From positions 1 to 38,619 of the forward strand of contig JAFRZH010000011.1 in assembly GCA_017442645.1 (NCBI GenBank): 38,619 nt of DNA, given 5' to 3'. This DNA is from a bacterium. Its GTDB lineage: Bacteria > Patescibacteria > JAEDAM01 > Absconditabacterales > Absconditicoccaceae. Under the pieces are notes generated by a model. The model worked only from the letters and a program-made list of their open reading frames with translations, did not search any database and was not told the origin of the DNA. Positions 9,088 to 18,525 of this stretch are shown here, piece by piece (positions within the stretch are counted from its first letter, which is position 1; each line of letters starts with the position of its first letter). The translations under genes and the position numbers were made by a program.

Positions 9088-9921
9088 ATGGATACAAATT
9101 TAGCAATCTTTCAACAACAAAAAATTCGTCGTCATTGGGATGAACAAGAGGAGAAACGGTATTTCTCAGTAGTGGATATTGTTTGAGTGTTATCAGAAAG
9201 TAACAATCCAAGAAATTATTGGAAAGTGTTGAAAAATAGACTTTCAAAAGAATGAAGTGAGGTGGTTACAAATTGTAACCAACTGAAAATGATAGCTTCA
9301 GACGGGAAAAAATATCTAACAGATGTGGCTGATGTAGAGACGATTCTTCGTTTGATTCAATCCATTCCAAGTCCTAATGCAGAACCATTTAAACTACGAT
9401 TAGCAAAGGTTGGATATGAAAGAATGCAAGAAACCATTGATCCTGCCATGAGTATTGATAGAGCCAGACAAAATTGGCAAAAAATGGGAAGAAGTGAAAA
9501 ATGGATTCAACAAAGGATGATGGGACAAGAAACCAGAAATAAATTGACTGATTATTGGAAAGAACATGATATCAAAGAGCAAGATGAATATGCGATATTA
9601 ACTAATATTATTCATCAAGAATGGACTTGAATGACTGTAAAACAACATAAAAAATTGAAAAAACTAAAAAGTCAGAATTTAAGGGATCATATGTCAGAGG
9701 CTGAACTTATCTTTACAGCATTAGCTGAACTTTCTACTCGTCAAATTGCAGAATCAAGTAATGCAACATGAATGAAAGAAAATAAGATAGCAAGTAAAAA
9801 ATGATGAACAATAGCAAAACAAGCTAGAAAAAAATTGGAAAGTCAGACATGACAATCAGTAATTACAGGAGAAAATTTTCTTCCAAAGAAAAAGAATAAA
9901 AAGTTGAACAAAAAAAAGTAG
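9088..9921 (+). CDS. BRO-N / DinD-like protein inside the hsd operon
   Basis: 277 aa. The N-terminal ~110 residues resemble the Bro-N domain of phage antirepressors (KRYFSVVDIVGVLSES, NYWKVLKNRL, ASDGKKYLTDVADVE). The C-terminal half (HKKLKKLKSQNLRDHMSEAE, then a lysine-rich tail) resembles the second half of E. coli DinD, a DNA-damage-inducible protein. Proteins of this kind are often found between hsdM and hsdS. The role is unproven: a regulator of the restriction locus, or a RecA-directed function as for DinD. Start ATG 9088 lies 10 bp after hsdM and the stop is TAG. A palindrome inside the gene (9263-9290) recurs upstream of hsdS. Confidence 0.78.
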
Positions 9922-10004
9922 GTCATCGTTATTACCGACACCTACCTTTCATCGATAAAATAATAAATATCATATTAAAAAAATCAAGAAAATTTAACAT
10001 GAAA

Positions 10005-10032
10005 TTGTGACAAATGGTCACGAACTGAAAAT
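10005..10032 (+). promoter_or_regulatory. Palindromic 28-bp segment upstream of hsdS, also inside the BRO-like gene
   Basis: The segment is GTGAC-AAATG-GTCAC followed by GAACTGAAAAT. A close relative at 9263-9290, GGTTAC-AAATT-GTAACC followed by AACTGAAAAT, is inside the BRO-like coding sequence. Both are near-perfect palindromes with the same tail. It may be an operator or a remnant of a duplicated antirepressor gene. A 17-codon ORF (9999-10052) also covers it and is not supported otherwise. Confidence 0.35.
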
Positions 10033-10057
10033 ATTTTAAATCAAAAAACTAAAAACA

Positions 10058-11329
10058 ATGGTAAAAATACCAGAATGATGGATAGAAACTACATTAGGAG
10101 AAATTGTTGAAGTAAAAAGTTGAAGCACACCTTCAACTAAAGAAGAAAGTTATTGGGACTGAGATATTTCATGGATTACTCCAAAAGACCTTTCTTCATA
10201 CAATAAAAGATTTATTGATAGATGAGAAAAAAACATAACAGAATTATGATTAAAAAAATCTTCAGCTCAACTTTTACCAAAAAATACAGTTCTATTTTCT
10301 TCAAGAGCTCCAATTTGATATGTAGCTATTGCTAATAAAGAATTGACAACAAATCAGTGATTTAAAAATTTGGTTTGTGATGAAATAAATTCACACTTTA
10401 TGTTCTTTTATTATCGACTAAAAAACAAAAAAAATTTTATAGAATGATTGGCATCTTGATCAACATTTAGCGAAATATCATGAACATGAATGAAAAACTT
10501 GCCAATACTCCTTCCACCACTTCCAGAGCAAAAAGCAATTGCAGGGGTTCTCTCATCATTTGACGACAAGATAGAACTTCTCAGAGCAGAAAATCAGACT
10601 TTGGAAGAAATGGGACAAACTCTTTTCAAGGAATGGTTTATAAGCCCCCTAGCCCCCTGAAGGGGGAATTGAACCGCAAAAAATAGTTCAGATTCGAAAA
10701 AAGAAAAGTCCCCTTTAGGGGATTTAGGGGCCGAATTGCCTGATGGTTGGAAAGTTGGGAAATTGGGAGATATTATTGAATTTATAATTGATAATAGATG
10801 AAAAACACCACTAACAAGTGATAAATGAGATTATCCAATGGTTGAAATAAATGCCATAATTTGAGATGGAATGATTATAAACATATCTGATTGTAAAAAA
10901 TTTGTATGAGAAGAATTATACAATACTTGGTTTAGAAAATGACACCCCAAAAGATGAGATGTCTTATTTTCTACGGTGTGAAGCATATGAGAGATTGCTT
11001 TTGTATTTGATGAAATATTTTGTATTGCCCAAAATATTGTATGATTAAGAAGCAAATATTGAAAATTCATGTACTTACTATTAAAATCAATCCAATGAAA
11101 TTTAAAAGCTTTAGACATAAGTAGTGTACAACCTAGTATTAAATTACCGCATTTACTCGATTATGATATAGTTATCCCTGATGAAATAAGTATAAAAGAA
11201 TTTGAAGCCAGAGTAAGCCCAATTTTTGAAAAAATAAATAATAATTGAAAACAAATTAACACACTTATTTCTACTCGTGACCAGCTTTTACCGAAGTTGA
11301 TGAGTTGAGAAGTAAGGGTGGAGTTTTAG
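10058..11329 (+). CDS. hsdS: Type I restriction-modification specificity subunit HsdS
   Basis: Sets the DNA target of the HsdMRS complex. 423 aa with two target-recognition domains and two conserved helices. TRD1 is about residues 1-155 (GWIETTLGEIVEVKSG) and the first helix about 156-200 (LPPLPEQKAIAGVLSSFDDK). TRD2 starts at ELPDGWKVGKLGDII, and the last helix carries INTLISTRDQLLPKLMSG. Most glycines are TGA. The linker between helix 1 and TRD2 is lengthened by an in-frame palindromic element (10643-10732). The next gene starts 18 bp after the stop. Confidence 0.95.
10643..10732. repeat. In-frame G/C-rich palindromic element in the hsdS linker
   Basis: About 90 bp. The left arm holds CCCCCTAGCCCCCTGAAGGG and the right arm CCCCTTTAGGGGATTTAGGG. 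The arms are roughly inverted repeats, and each contains its own small hairpin. In translation it gives SPLAPGRGN ... SPLGDLG. The composition is sharply richer in G/C than its surroundings. Similar blocks flank the DUF559 insertion in hsdR. It looks like a small mobile element tolerated in a protein linker. Confidence 0.7.
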
Positions 11330-11347
11330 ATATGTAATTATATGTAA

Positions 11348-11920
11348 ATGAGTAAAAAATCTAGTTCTGATATTCTAAATAATATAATCACATGAGTAGC
11401 GTTAGTTGTATCTTTATTTTCGGCTTATTTTTCATGGAAAGCTAATGCTATATCAAATGAAGCGAATATTATTTCAAAAGAGGCAAATATTATAGCTCAA
11501 AATGCTAATAAATCATCAGAAAGAAATTTACAAATTGAAGAAAATAGGAAATTAAATGAAAATAAGGAAAAAAGTATCATGCTAATCGATAATCTATATG
11601 ATAAAATTATGTATACTCCAGAATTATATGATCTTTATAATAAAATTTTTAAAAATTCATTAATTTGAAATGAAGAATACTTACAACGTTTTATTGATGA
11701 ATTTGAAGGTGTTTGATCAAAATATTGTCAAGAACAGATATACAGAACAGATTTGAAAACATATACTCAGTTTTTACAGCATATATGTACAAATTCAATA
11801 ATAGAAAAAAAATATTGATGATATAAAAATTGATTATCTAAAATATGTGTTGATGTGGTATGAGAAAAATGAATGTGATGACATTTTAACTGAAAAAATG
11901 ATTGTAGGGTGTTAGAGTAA
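11348..11920 (+). CDS. Hypothetical membrane-anchored coiled-coil protein, 190 aa
   Basis: One N-terminal membrane segment (about residues 13-32, IITGVALVVSLFSAYFSWKA) is followed by an alanine/asparagine heptad stretch with an internal repeat (SNEANIISKEANIIAQNANK) and a soluble domain with several cysteines. Glycines are almost all TGA. I do not recognise a family. It lies between hsdS (18 bp) and another small membrane protein, so it is probably co-transcribed with the restriction genes. A defence or sensor role is a guess from context. Confidence 0.7.
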
Positions 11921-11949
11921 TCTTTTATATTTTTATAATATATAATAGT

Positions 11950-12450
11950 ATGGAAGAGCTATTAGATTTGGGTAAATTAATAGTAGATGTTGGTGGATTG
12001 TTATTGGCTGCAGTATCAGCAATAATTTCTATAGTTTCTATAATTATTTCTGTGTTTCAAGCTATTAAAGTTGAGAAGTTAAAAGCAAAACTTGAAATAG
12101 AAAAAAATAAGGCAATTTTGAACGATTCAAAGATTAGACAAGCCTATGAAAATTTTATATATTCCATGATGAATATAGATAATAAAGAGAAATATTGAGA
12201 AATTGAAGAATGAATAAAAAATTTTACAAAGAATATGCTTCTATTTTCAGGACATAATACGATACAAGCAATTAATAAATATAAATTAAATACTAATGAT
12301 GATAGAATTGTAAGAATATGATTAGCTGAAGACATTTTTTGTGCGATGAGAAAAGATCTATGAGTAAGTAATGATTGAATAAAACATTGAGATTTAATAC
12401 AGTTTTTAGTAAGTTGAGATATTTCAAATATTTTAAATGGTAAAAAATAA
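11950..12450 (+). CDS. Hypothetical small membrane protein, 166 aa
   Basis: ATG 11950 to TAA 12448-12450. One long hydrophobic segment (about residues 10-38: VGGLLLAAVSAIISIVSIII) precedes a short coiled coil (KVEKLKAKLEIEKNKA) and a soluble C-terminal domain of ~100 residues. The layout (one N-terminal membrane helix, coil, helical domain) parallels the preceding gene, so the two may work as a pair. No family recognised. Under the standard code it would end at 12198. Only 5 bp separate it from the DUF2806-like gene. Confidence 0.7.
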
Positions 12451-12455
12451 AGATA

Positions 12456-13229
12456 ATGATTTCTTGGTTTTTAAAAGCAATTGGACATAATGCTTGAGTT
12501 GAAATTATATCAGATTCAGGCACAGAACAAGAAATTGATTCAACATTAATGAATATATGATCTGTTGTGGATAGAGCAAGCCTACAATGACAAAAGAACT
12601 GTATAAATACAATAAAAAAATCTATTAAGTATATTAGTCCAGATAGTAAGTGAAATACTATAGATGAAGATATGTCTTTAAGACTATTAAGATTGACTTC
12701 AGATTTCTCAAGTGATGATATGCAAGAATTGGTAGCTAAAATCTTAGCATGAGAATATAATCAGCCTTGAAGATTCTCATTAAGAACTTTAGATGTTGTG
12801 AGGAATCTTACAAAAAAAGATATTGAACTATTTGAAAAATTTTGCTGATATGTTTTTAATTGAAAAAACTTTTTTGCAGATTGATATAATCTTAATTCAA
12901 AAAATTTGTCTATCTTGGAAGAACAATGAATTGGGTATGATAATTTTTTGTATTTACAAGATATATGATTGGTTGGATGAAGAATTTTTTGACAAAATTG
13001 TTGAGAAAAATGAGATACCGAAACAATATATCAATATCCTGTATCAATACAAAATTATGATACTTTATTCGTAAGAAAATGATTTACAGTTATTCATGGG
13101 CTATGAAATTTAACAAAAGCTTGAGAAGAATTATTACATATCGTTCAATTTCAATTTAATGACATATTAAAAGATTTAACAATAGATCACTTTAACCAAT
13201 TATGATTCAAAGAAAATGCAAGAAAATAA
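12456..13229 (+). CDS. DUF2806-like protein
   Basis: 257 aa with about 25 TGA codons read as Gly. The central motif DDMQELVAKILAGEYNQPG, followed by FSLRTLDVVRNLTKKDIELF, resembles the DUF2806 signature (helices ending in a W/KILAGE-x-x-x-PG block). The rest is mixed helix and strand without a catalytic motif. It overlaps the hsdR start by 14 bp, which indicates translational coupling and ties it to the restriction locus. Such genes occur in prophage and defence islands; the biochemical role is unknown to me. Confidence 0.65.
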
Positions 13230-16200
13230 CATTGAACAACTCTTAATTGATCTCCTTATCGAGCAATGATACACATATCACACAGACCGTGATATTGCTC
13301 CTGGATCTGATAATGAACTTAGAACTTCGTATGAAGAAGTGATTCTTTCTCCAATTCTGAAAGAAAAATTAAAGAAAATAAATCCAGATTTAGACCAATG
13401 AATTCTCGATGAGGCATATCGTAAAATATTAAACCTTGAATGATCAGATTTAGTTTCAAAAAATGAAATTTTTCATGATTTACTCAGAAATGGATGTACG
13501 ATAGAGAGATTTAAAAGTGGAGAAACGAGATGAGAATATGTAAGATATTTTGATTTAGAGAATATTGAAAATAATGATTTTAGAGTTGTTAATCAGTTCA
13601 AAGTTAGTGAAAATTGAGAAAATAAGAGATTTGATGTAGTGATATTTATCAACTGAATCCCTGTAGTTATCTGTGAATTAAAAAATCCATTGGATCCAGA
13701 TGCAGACATGTTTCATGCTTTCACTCAGATTCAAAATTATCAGACAGCTATCCCAAGTATATTCAATTATAACTGAATCTGCATGATTTCAGATTGATTA
13801 GATGCTAGAGTTTCAAGTTTTACGGCTCCATTTTCTCGTTATTTAACACGACATGCCCCTAAATCCTCTGAAGGGGACTTAACTAATCATCTGGAATCGC
13901 TGGAAGGAGACTTAAATATTACTCATGGAAGTATGAATACGGCCAATCCTGCAATTTATCCCCAATTATTGGAAAAAGCCAGAGAAATGAGAGATAAGCC
14001 AACCGAAGCTGAAAGAGTATTACGAGAATCTCTTAGAAATAATCAACTTTGAGTAAAATTTAGACAACAACATATTATTGATAATTTTATTACCGATTTT
14101 TGCTGTTTATCTCATAAATTAGTTGTTGAGGTCGATGGTTGAATTCATAATAACCAAAAGAAAGCCGACCAAGAAAGAACAGAAATTTTAGAAAGTTATG
14201 GATATAAAGTAATAAGATTTACAAATAATGAAGTATTAAATAATTTAGATTCCGTCTTAGAAAAGATTAAATCTGAATTAAATTCCCCTTTTGGTGAGTC
14301 AGATGCATCAATTTCCCCTTTAGGAGCTATGGGCTTTGAGAGAGATGCATCAAATTCCCCTTTAGGGGTTAGGGGCTTTGAGTCAGGCTTAGCAACTTCC
14401 CCCTTTAGGGGGTCAGGGGGCTCAATAGTGTCAGGGGACTCAGAAATTGAAATAACTTCCAAGTATTTTTTTGATAAAAAAACTTTGCTCAATGTTTTGG
14501 CTAATTATACCGTTTTTGAGAAAGAAGAAAAAAAAGATAAAAAAACCTGACAAATTACCCAAGAAAAAATCAAAAAAGTTGCTGCTTATCACCAATATTA
14601 TGCAGTAGAAAAAGCAATCGCTTCAACCATAAAAGCTACACATTCTAATCATAAAATTTGAGTTGTTTGGCATACTCAATGATCTGGGAAGTCCCTTTCT
14701 ATGGTGTTTTATGTATGACAACTCATAAAGCATCCAGAGATGAAAAATCCGACTATTCTCGTGATTACAGATAGAAACGATTTGGATGACCAGCTTTTTG
14801 GAACTTTTGCAAATTCTCGTGGCTTACTTAGACAGACACCACAGCAAGCAACTGACCGTGAAGATTTGAAAAAACTATTAAAAGTAAGTGGATGATGAAT
14901 TGTCTTTTCTACAATTCAGAAATTCTATCCAGATGAATGATCTACTTATGAAACATTATCAGAGAGGGAAAATATTATCGTGATAGCTGATGAAGCACAC
15001 CGCAGTCAGTATGGATTTAAAGCAAAAGTAGTCGAAAATAAAGATTGAAGCTGAGCCGAGATTAGATATTGAAATGCAAAATATCTCAGAGATGCTTTAC
15101 CAAATGCTTCATTTATCTGATTTACAGGTACTCCAATTGAAAAGACTGATAAATCTACAAGGGGAGTTTTTGGTGATGAAATAGATGTTTACGATATCAA
15201 GCAGGCAGTAGAAGATTGAGCAACAGTACCTATCAATTATGAAAGTAGATTGATAAAAATCTGAGTAGATCAGAAAGTACTTGATAAAATCGAAAATGAA
15301 ATTAACGAATTTGATTGAGCTACTGATGAACAAAAAGAGGCTATAAAATCAAGAATTGCACAACTTGATACTTTGGTATGAAATCCAGAAAGATTAAAAA
15401 CTCTTGCAAAAGATTTAGTTGAACATTTCGAGACAAGACAGTGATTATTTGAATGAAAAGCAATGTTTGTATGAATGACCAGATGAATTCTTGTCAGATT
15501 TTATGATGAACTAATCAAACTTCGTCCAAATTGGAAAACATTGTGACTAGTAAAAGTAGTGATGACAAGCTCAACAGACGATCCAAAAGAATTTCAACCG
15601 CATCATACGACTTCAGCAGAAAGAAAAGAATTAGCATTGGAATTCAAAGATCCAAAATCAAATTTCAAATTAGCTTTGGTGTGTGATATGTGGCTAACTT
15701 GATTTGATGTCCCTTGTCTGTATACGATGTATTTTGATAAGAAATTACAATGAGCAGCATTGATGCAGGCAATAGCTAGAGTAAATAGAGTTTATAAAGA
15801 TAAACCTGGATGATTGATTGTTGATTATATCTGAATTGCCCAAGATTTGAGAAATGCTATGGCAGTTTATACTGCGAGTGGTTGAAAAGGAAATGCTTAT
15901 GTAGATAAAGAAACAGCAATTAGTGAAATGTTCAGTAGATATGAAGCTGTAAAAGATATATTACACTGATGCAATTGGGAAGAATATTTCACATGAAATA
16001 CTAAAGAAAAATTATCAATAATTATTCAAACTGTTGATTTCGTATTGAGTAGTGATGATATCAGAAATAATTTTTTGAAACAAGTGACAGCAGTAAGTAG
16101 ATTGTTTGCTTTAGTTATGCCAAGTATGAAAGCTATAACAATCAGAGATGATTTAGCATTTTTCCAAGCAATAAAATCAAGAATTCTGAAAATTACTCAA

Positions 16201-16872
16201 GATAGATCCAGAAATTACGACTTAGAAACTACAATTCAGCAAGAAATAGATTCAGCTTTTTCAACTCAGTGAGTTGTTGATATTTTCTCTGCAGCTTGAT
16301 TAGAAAAACCTTCAATTAGTTTGCTTTCAGATAAATTTTTGTTGGAAGTAAAAAATATGAAACAGAAAAATGTGGCATTAGAATTATTAAAAAGAATTCT
16401 GAATGATGAATTGAAAGTTAGGATGAAAACAAATATCGCTCAATCTAGAATATTCTCAGATATGATGAAAGATTTGTTAAATAGATATACAAGCAATCAA
16501 TTAGATACTACCCAAGTCATTCAAGAATTATGCGAAATCGCTCATAATTTACATGTAGAGGATAATACAGCCGAAGAATTGTGATTAACTCCAGAAGAAT
16601 ATGCATTCTATACTGTACTTTCTCAAAACGAATCAACTAAATTTTTGGAAGATGAAAAAATGAAAGAGCTAATCCATGCAATAGTTGAAAAAGTTCGTAA
16701 AAATGCTACATGACTACGATTACAAAAATCAAATATCCAAGCTCAGTTGAGACTTGAAGTGAAGAAACTATTGATGAAATACGGTTATCCACCTGATTTA
16801 GCTAGAATGGAGGCCGATAAAGTTTTAGAGCAGAGTGAATTGTTAGCTGAAGACTTAGCAAGTCAATATTAA
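13216..16872 (+). CDS. hsdR: Type I restriction endonuclease HsdR with inserted DUF559 domain
   Basis: ATP-dependent translocase and endonuclease subunit, 1218 aa. The nuclease domain has D140 and E154-x-K156 ([20 protein letters not shown]), a PD-(D/E)xK pattern. The motor has Walker A VWHTQGSGKS (about 483-492), DEAH in [11 protein letters not shown] (about 590) and motif III FTGTPIE (about 636). The usual length is near 1000 aa; the excess is a ~200-residue insertion at about 211-410 that contains a complete second nuclease domain. The frame stays open through it and the flanking HsdR sequence resumes cleanly ([21 protein letters not shown]). Glycines are mostly TGA, Walker A included. Confidence 0.95.
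13849..14444 (+). mobile_element. In-frame DUF559-type endonuclease insertion with palindromic flanks, inside hsdR
   Basis: The core (about 13972-14270) encodes a complete DUF559/Vsr-like domain: [60 protein letters not shown]. The flanks are G/C-rich hairpin repeats. The left flank is CCCCTAAATCCTCTGAAGGG at about 13857. The right flank has several copies of CCCCTTTAGGGG-like blocks between 14284 and 14440, with a repeated GATGCATCAA spacer. The flanks translate as SPLG / SPFRG peptides. The insertion lies in the loop between the nuclease and motor domains, where length is tolerated. There is no intein splice motif, so it is probably retained in the protein. Confidence 0.72.
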
Positions 16873-16884
16873 TGAAAAATGTAT

Positions 16885-16908
16885 GGACATCATTATTGAT
16901 GTCCTTTT
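16885..16908 (+). terminator. Terminator-like hairpin after hsdR
   Basis: GGACATCA-TTAT-TGATGTCC followed by TTTTC, 12 bp after the hsdR stop. The stem is perfect but the T-run is short. Confidence 0.65.
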
Positions 16909-16915
16909 CATAAAA

Positions 16916-16970
16916 AGGACGAGGCAAAGCGTCGTCCCTACAGATCGCACGATAAAAATTCAGATTTTTA
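16916..16970. repeat. Single module of the interspersed repeat
   Basis: GACGAGGCAAAGCGTCGTCC, then CTACAGATCGCACGATAAAAA and a T-rich tail, matches the direct modules of the copies at 7304-7465 and 18254-18419. It sits immediately after the hsdR terminator. Confidence 0.65.
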
Positions 16971-17000
16971 CTCTTTTTGATCATTTCCCTCCTAAAAAAC

Positions 17001-17028
17001 TTGATTTTGGTAAGTTTTTCTTTATACT
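17001..17028 (+). promoter_or_regulatory. Promoter of candidate small RNA
   Basis: TTGATT (17001-17006), 16 bp, TATACT (17023-17028). There is no ORF downstream on this strand before a strong terminator, so a short RNA of about 60 nt is expected. Confidence 0.5.
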
Positions 17029-17034
17029 ATAGAT

Positions 17035-17098
17035 GAAAAAGTTTGAGGGGTTCGTCCCCATCTCGGACGCTTGATCTGGTATCAAGCTTTTTCTTTTT
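17035..17098 (+). ncRNA. Candidate small structured RNA with its own terminator
   Basis: Between the promoter and the end lie a GGGG-TTCGT-CCCC hairpin (17047-17059), a competing GTCC/GGAC pairing that uses the same C residues, and a strong terminator GCTTGAT-CTGGT-ATCAAGC (17069-17087) with a T-rich run to 17098. No known RNA family is recognised. The sequence is G/C-richer than its surroundings and lies between hsdR and the convergent toxin-antitoxin genes. It could instead be only a terminator module for hsdR. Confidence 0.4.
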
Positions 17099-17107
17099 AA
17101 AAGAAAA

Positions 17108-17476
17108 TTATTCATCACTATCAAAATAATTTTTATATCCCGTAATATTCCAAGCAGGGATCACAGATTTAAATTCTCCATATTCAAACCCCTGAACATA
17201 TTTCACTACTACTTTGATTCTGATTTTTTCTAATTTTGTTTTCACAACAGCAACAAATCAAAAATATTCCACAAATCTTTTTTCTGTGGTTTTAATCCCG
17301 TTCTTTTTGATAGTAATTAGTTCTTCTTCGGTTTTATACTCTTGATAAAAATTTGATCTTTTGATTACATCTTCTACAAACAAAAAACATCAATATCTAA
17401 TTTTTTGTTCCTCTTTGGATCTGTAATGTCTTTTGACATCTTTATAACTTAAATGAGAAAATCCAAGCCATCGTCT
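17108..17476 (-). pseudogene. 5'-truncated ORF, possible toxin or RNase-like remnant
   Basis: Open on the minus strand from a TAG at 17479-17477 to TAA at 17110-17108, but with no ATG start in the frame. The product (SHLSYKDVKRHYRSKEEQK ... FVEYFGFVAVVKTKLEKIRI ... VIPAWNITGYKNYFDSDE) is a compact alpha/beta-looking domain. The start lies in a fragment of the interspersed repeat (AAGCCATCG...CTACAGATTATGCG, 17465-17490), so the 5' end was probably lost when that repeat arrived. It is downstream of the HicA-type genes. The family is not identified with confidence. Confidence 0.5.
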
Positions 17477-17519
17477 CTACAGATTATGCGTGTATTAACC
17501 TCTCCCATCACTGTGTGAT

Positions 17520-17849
17520 TTATGCTAAACATCTTGCTTTTACAAAATCACTTAATGAATGAAAACCAGCATTTTGAGCATTTTTTTCAATAAGTCTTTT
17601 CTCTGATGGTTTCAATCTTATGTGCAGATTTTCTTGATTTTTTTGAGAGATTTCATCTTCAATAAGCCCAGTAATATCCATTAGAAGAAAAGGCAAATCA
17701 TTTTTTAAATAATCTTGATCTAAATGGATGATATCACAAATAATGTGTACAATTTCTCAATCTTTAGGATCAATTTCTCCTGTTTCTTGGATGATAAGAG
17801 GATATTTTTTTGTTCATACAGGAATATAGAACGTTTGTTGTTTTTTCAT
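17520..17849 (-). CDS. Likely antitoxin partner of HicA, ribbon-helix-helix-like C-terminus
   Basis: 109 aa starting at ATG 17849, one base after the HicA-like stop. The N-terminal ~70 residues are strand-rich with no known motif. The C-terminus (LHIRLKPSEKRLIEKNAQNA, then GFHSLSDFVKARCLA) matches ribbon-helix-helix DNA-binding tails as in MobC and many antitoxins. HicB antitoxins also combine an N-terminal toxin-binding domain with a DNA-binding tail, so the position and layout fit. I do not see a clear HicB N-terminal signature. Two TGA codons are Gly. Confidence 0.62.
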
Positions 17850-17850
17850 G

Positions 17851-18090
17851 CTATTTAAGATTATTAAGGTAAAATTCTTTTAATTTCTCTTTATAAATTT
17901 CTTTACAATCCCCATTATGTAATGGAACAATAAATACTTTTCAAGAGGGAAGATGTTGTATTTTTGTATGTGATCCTTTTCATTCTGTGATAAGATATCC
18001 TTCAGAAGATAAAAAGTTTTTAATCTTTTGATAACTTAATTTCTTCGGTTGTGAACAAAAATCTTGTAACAATTTTTCTTTTTGAGTCAT
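17851..18090 (-). CDS. hicA: HicA-type mRNA interferase toxin
   Basis: 79 aa with a double-stranded-RNA-binding-like fold pattern: KLSYQKIKNFLSSEGYLI, then EGKGSHTKIQHL with the family's catalytic His in GSH (H41), KVFIVPLHNG, and a C-terminal helix EIYKEKLKEFYL. HicA enzymes cut mRNA and are held inactive by the neighbouring antitoxin. The two glycines by the active site (EGKGS, PSGK) include TGA codons. It is first in a tight two-gene operon (1-bp gap), the usual hicA-hicB order. Confidence 0.78.
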
Positions 18091-18253
18091 AATTCGATAA
18101 TCATAATAAATATCAACACAAATATAAAGATTGTGTTCTTAAATGCAAAAGAAAATTAAGTCCAAGTTTTTTCGATTTGTAAAATCAATTTAACACTTTT
18201 ATAAAAAATCATTTTTGTTAAATTTATTTACCACTGGCTACAAAGTTTTCAAA

Positions 18254-18419
18254 CAGGGCAAGCCATCGGCCCTACAGAACACACGATACGAAATAAACAA
18301 ACAGGTAGGAAAAGGTCTTGCCCTTTCCTTTTTAAACCAACCAATAATTAAAAAAATAATCAATCAGAACAGTACGAGGCAAGCAATCGTTCCTACAGAC
18401 CACACGATAAAGATTCAGA
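18254..18419. repeat. Interspersed composite repeat, right copy
   Basis: Same order as the copy at 7304-7465: a GGCAAGCCATCGGCCCTACA module, the inverted AGGTCTTGCCC...TTTCC module with TTTTTAAA, then an ACGAGGCAAGCAATCGTTCC module. The right end of the accessory island is marked by it. The rest of the 435-bp gap between hicA and the VTC gene holds only A/T-rich sequence and an AAGGAGGTG at about 18497-18505. Confidence 0.7.
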
Positions 18420-18525
18420 TTTTTCCTTTTTTTAATAAATACAGGTAACAACAAAGGTTTTTCTCATTTAATTTTATTTTAAGGTCTCAGGATAAAAAGG
18501 AGGTGTTTTAGATTGAAGAAAAAAC

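Noticed and set aside
9999..10052. 17-codon ORF upstream of hsdS
   Set aside because: Too short and unsupported; the segment is better described as a repeated palindrome or remnant.
13849..14444. Intein in hsdR
   Set aside because: No Cys/Ser at the borders, no splice-block motifs and no terminal His-Asn; the domain is DUF559-like rather than LAGLIDADG or HNH.
17035..17098. preQ1-type or other known riboswitch
   Set aside because: No conserved riboswitch core could be matched, and no gene follows on the same strand.
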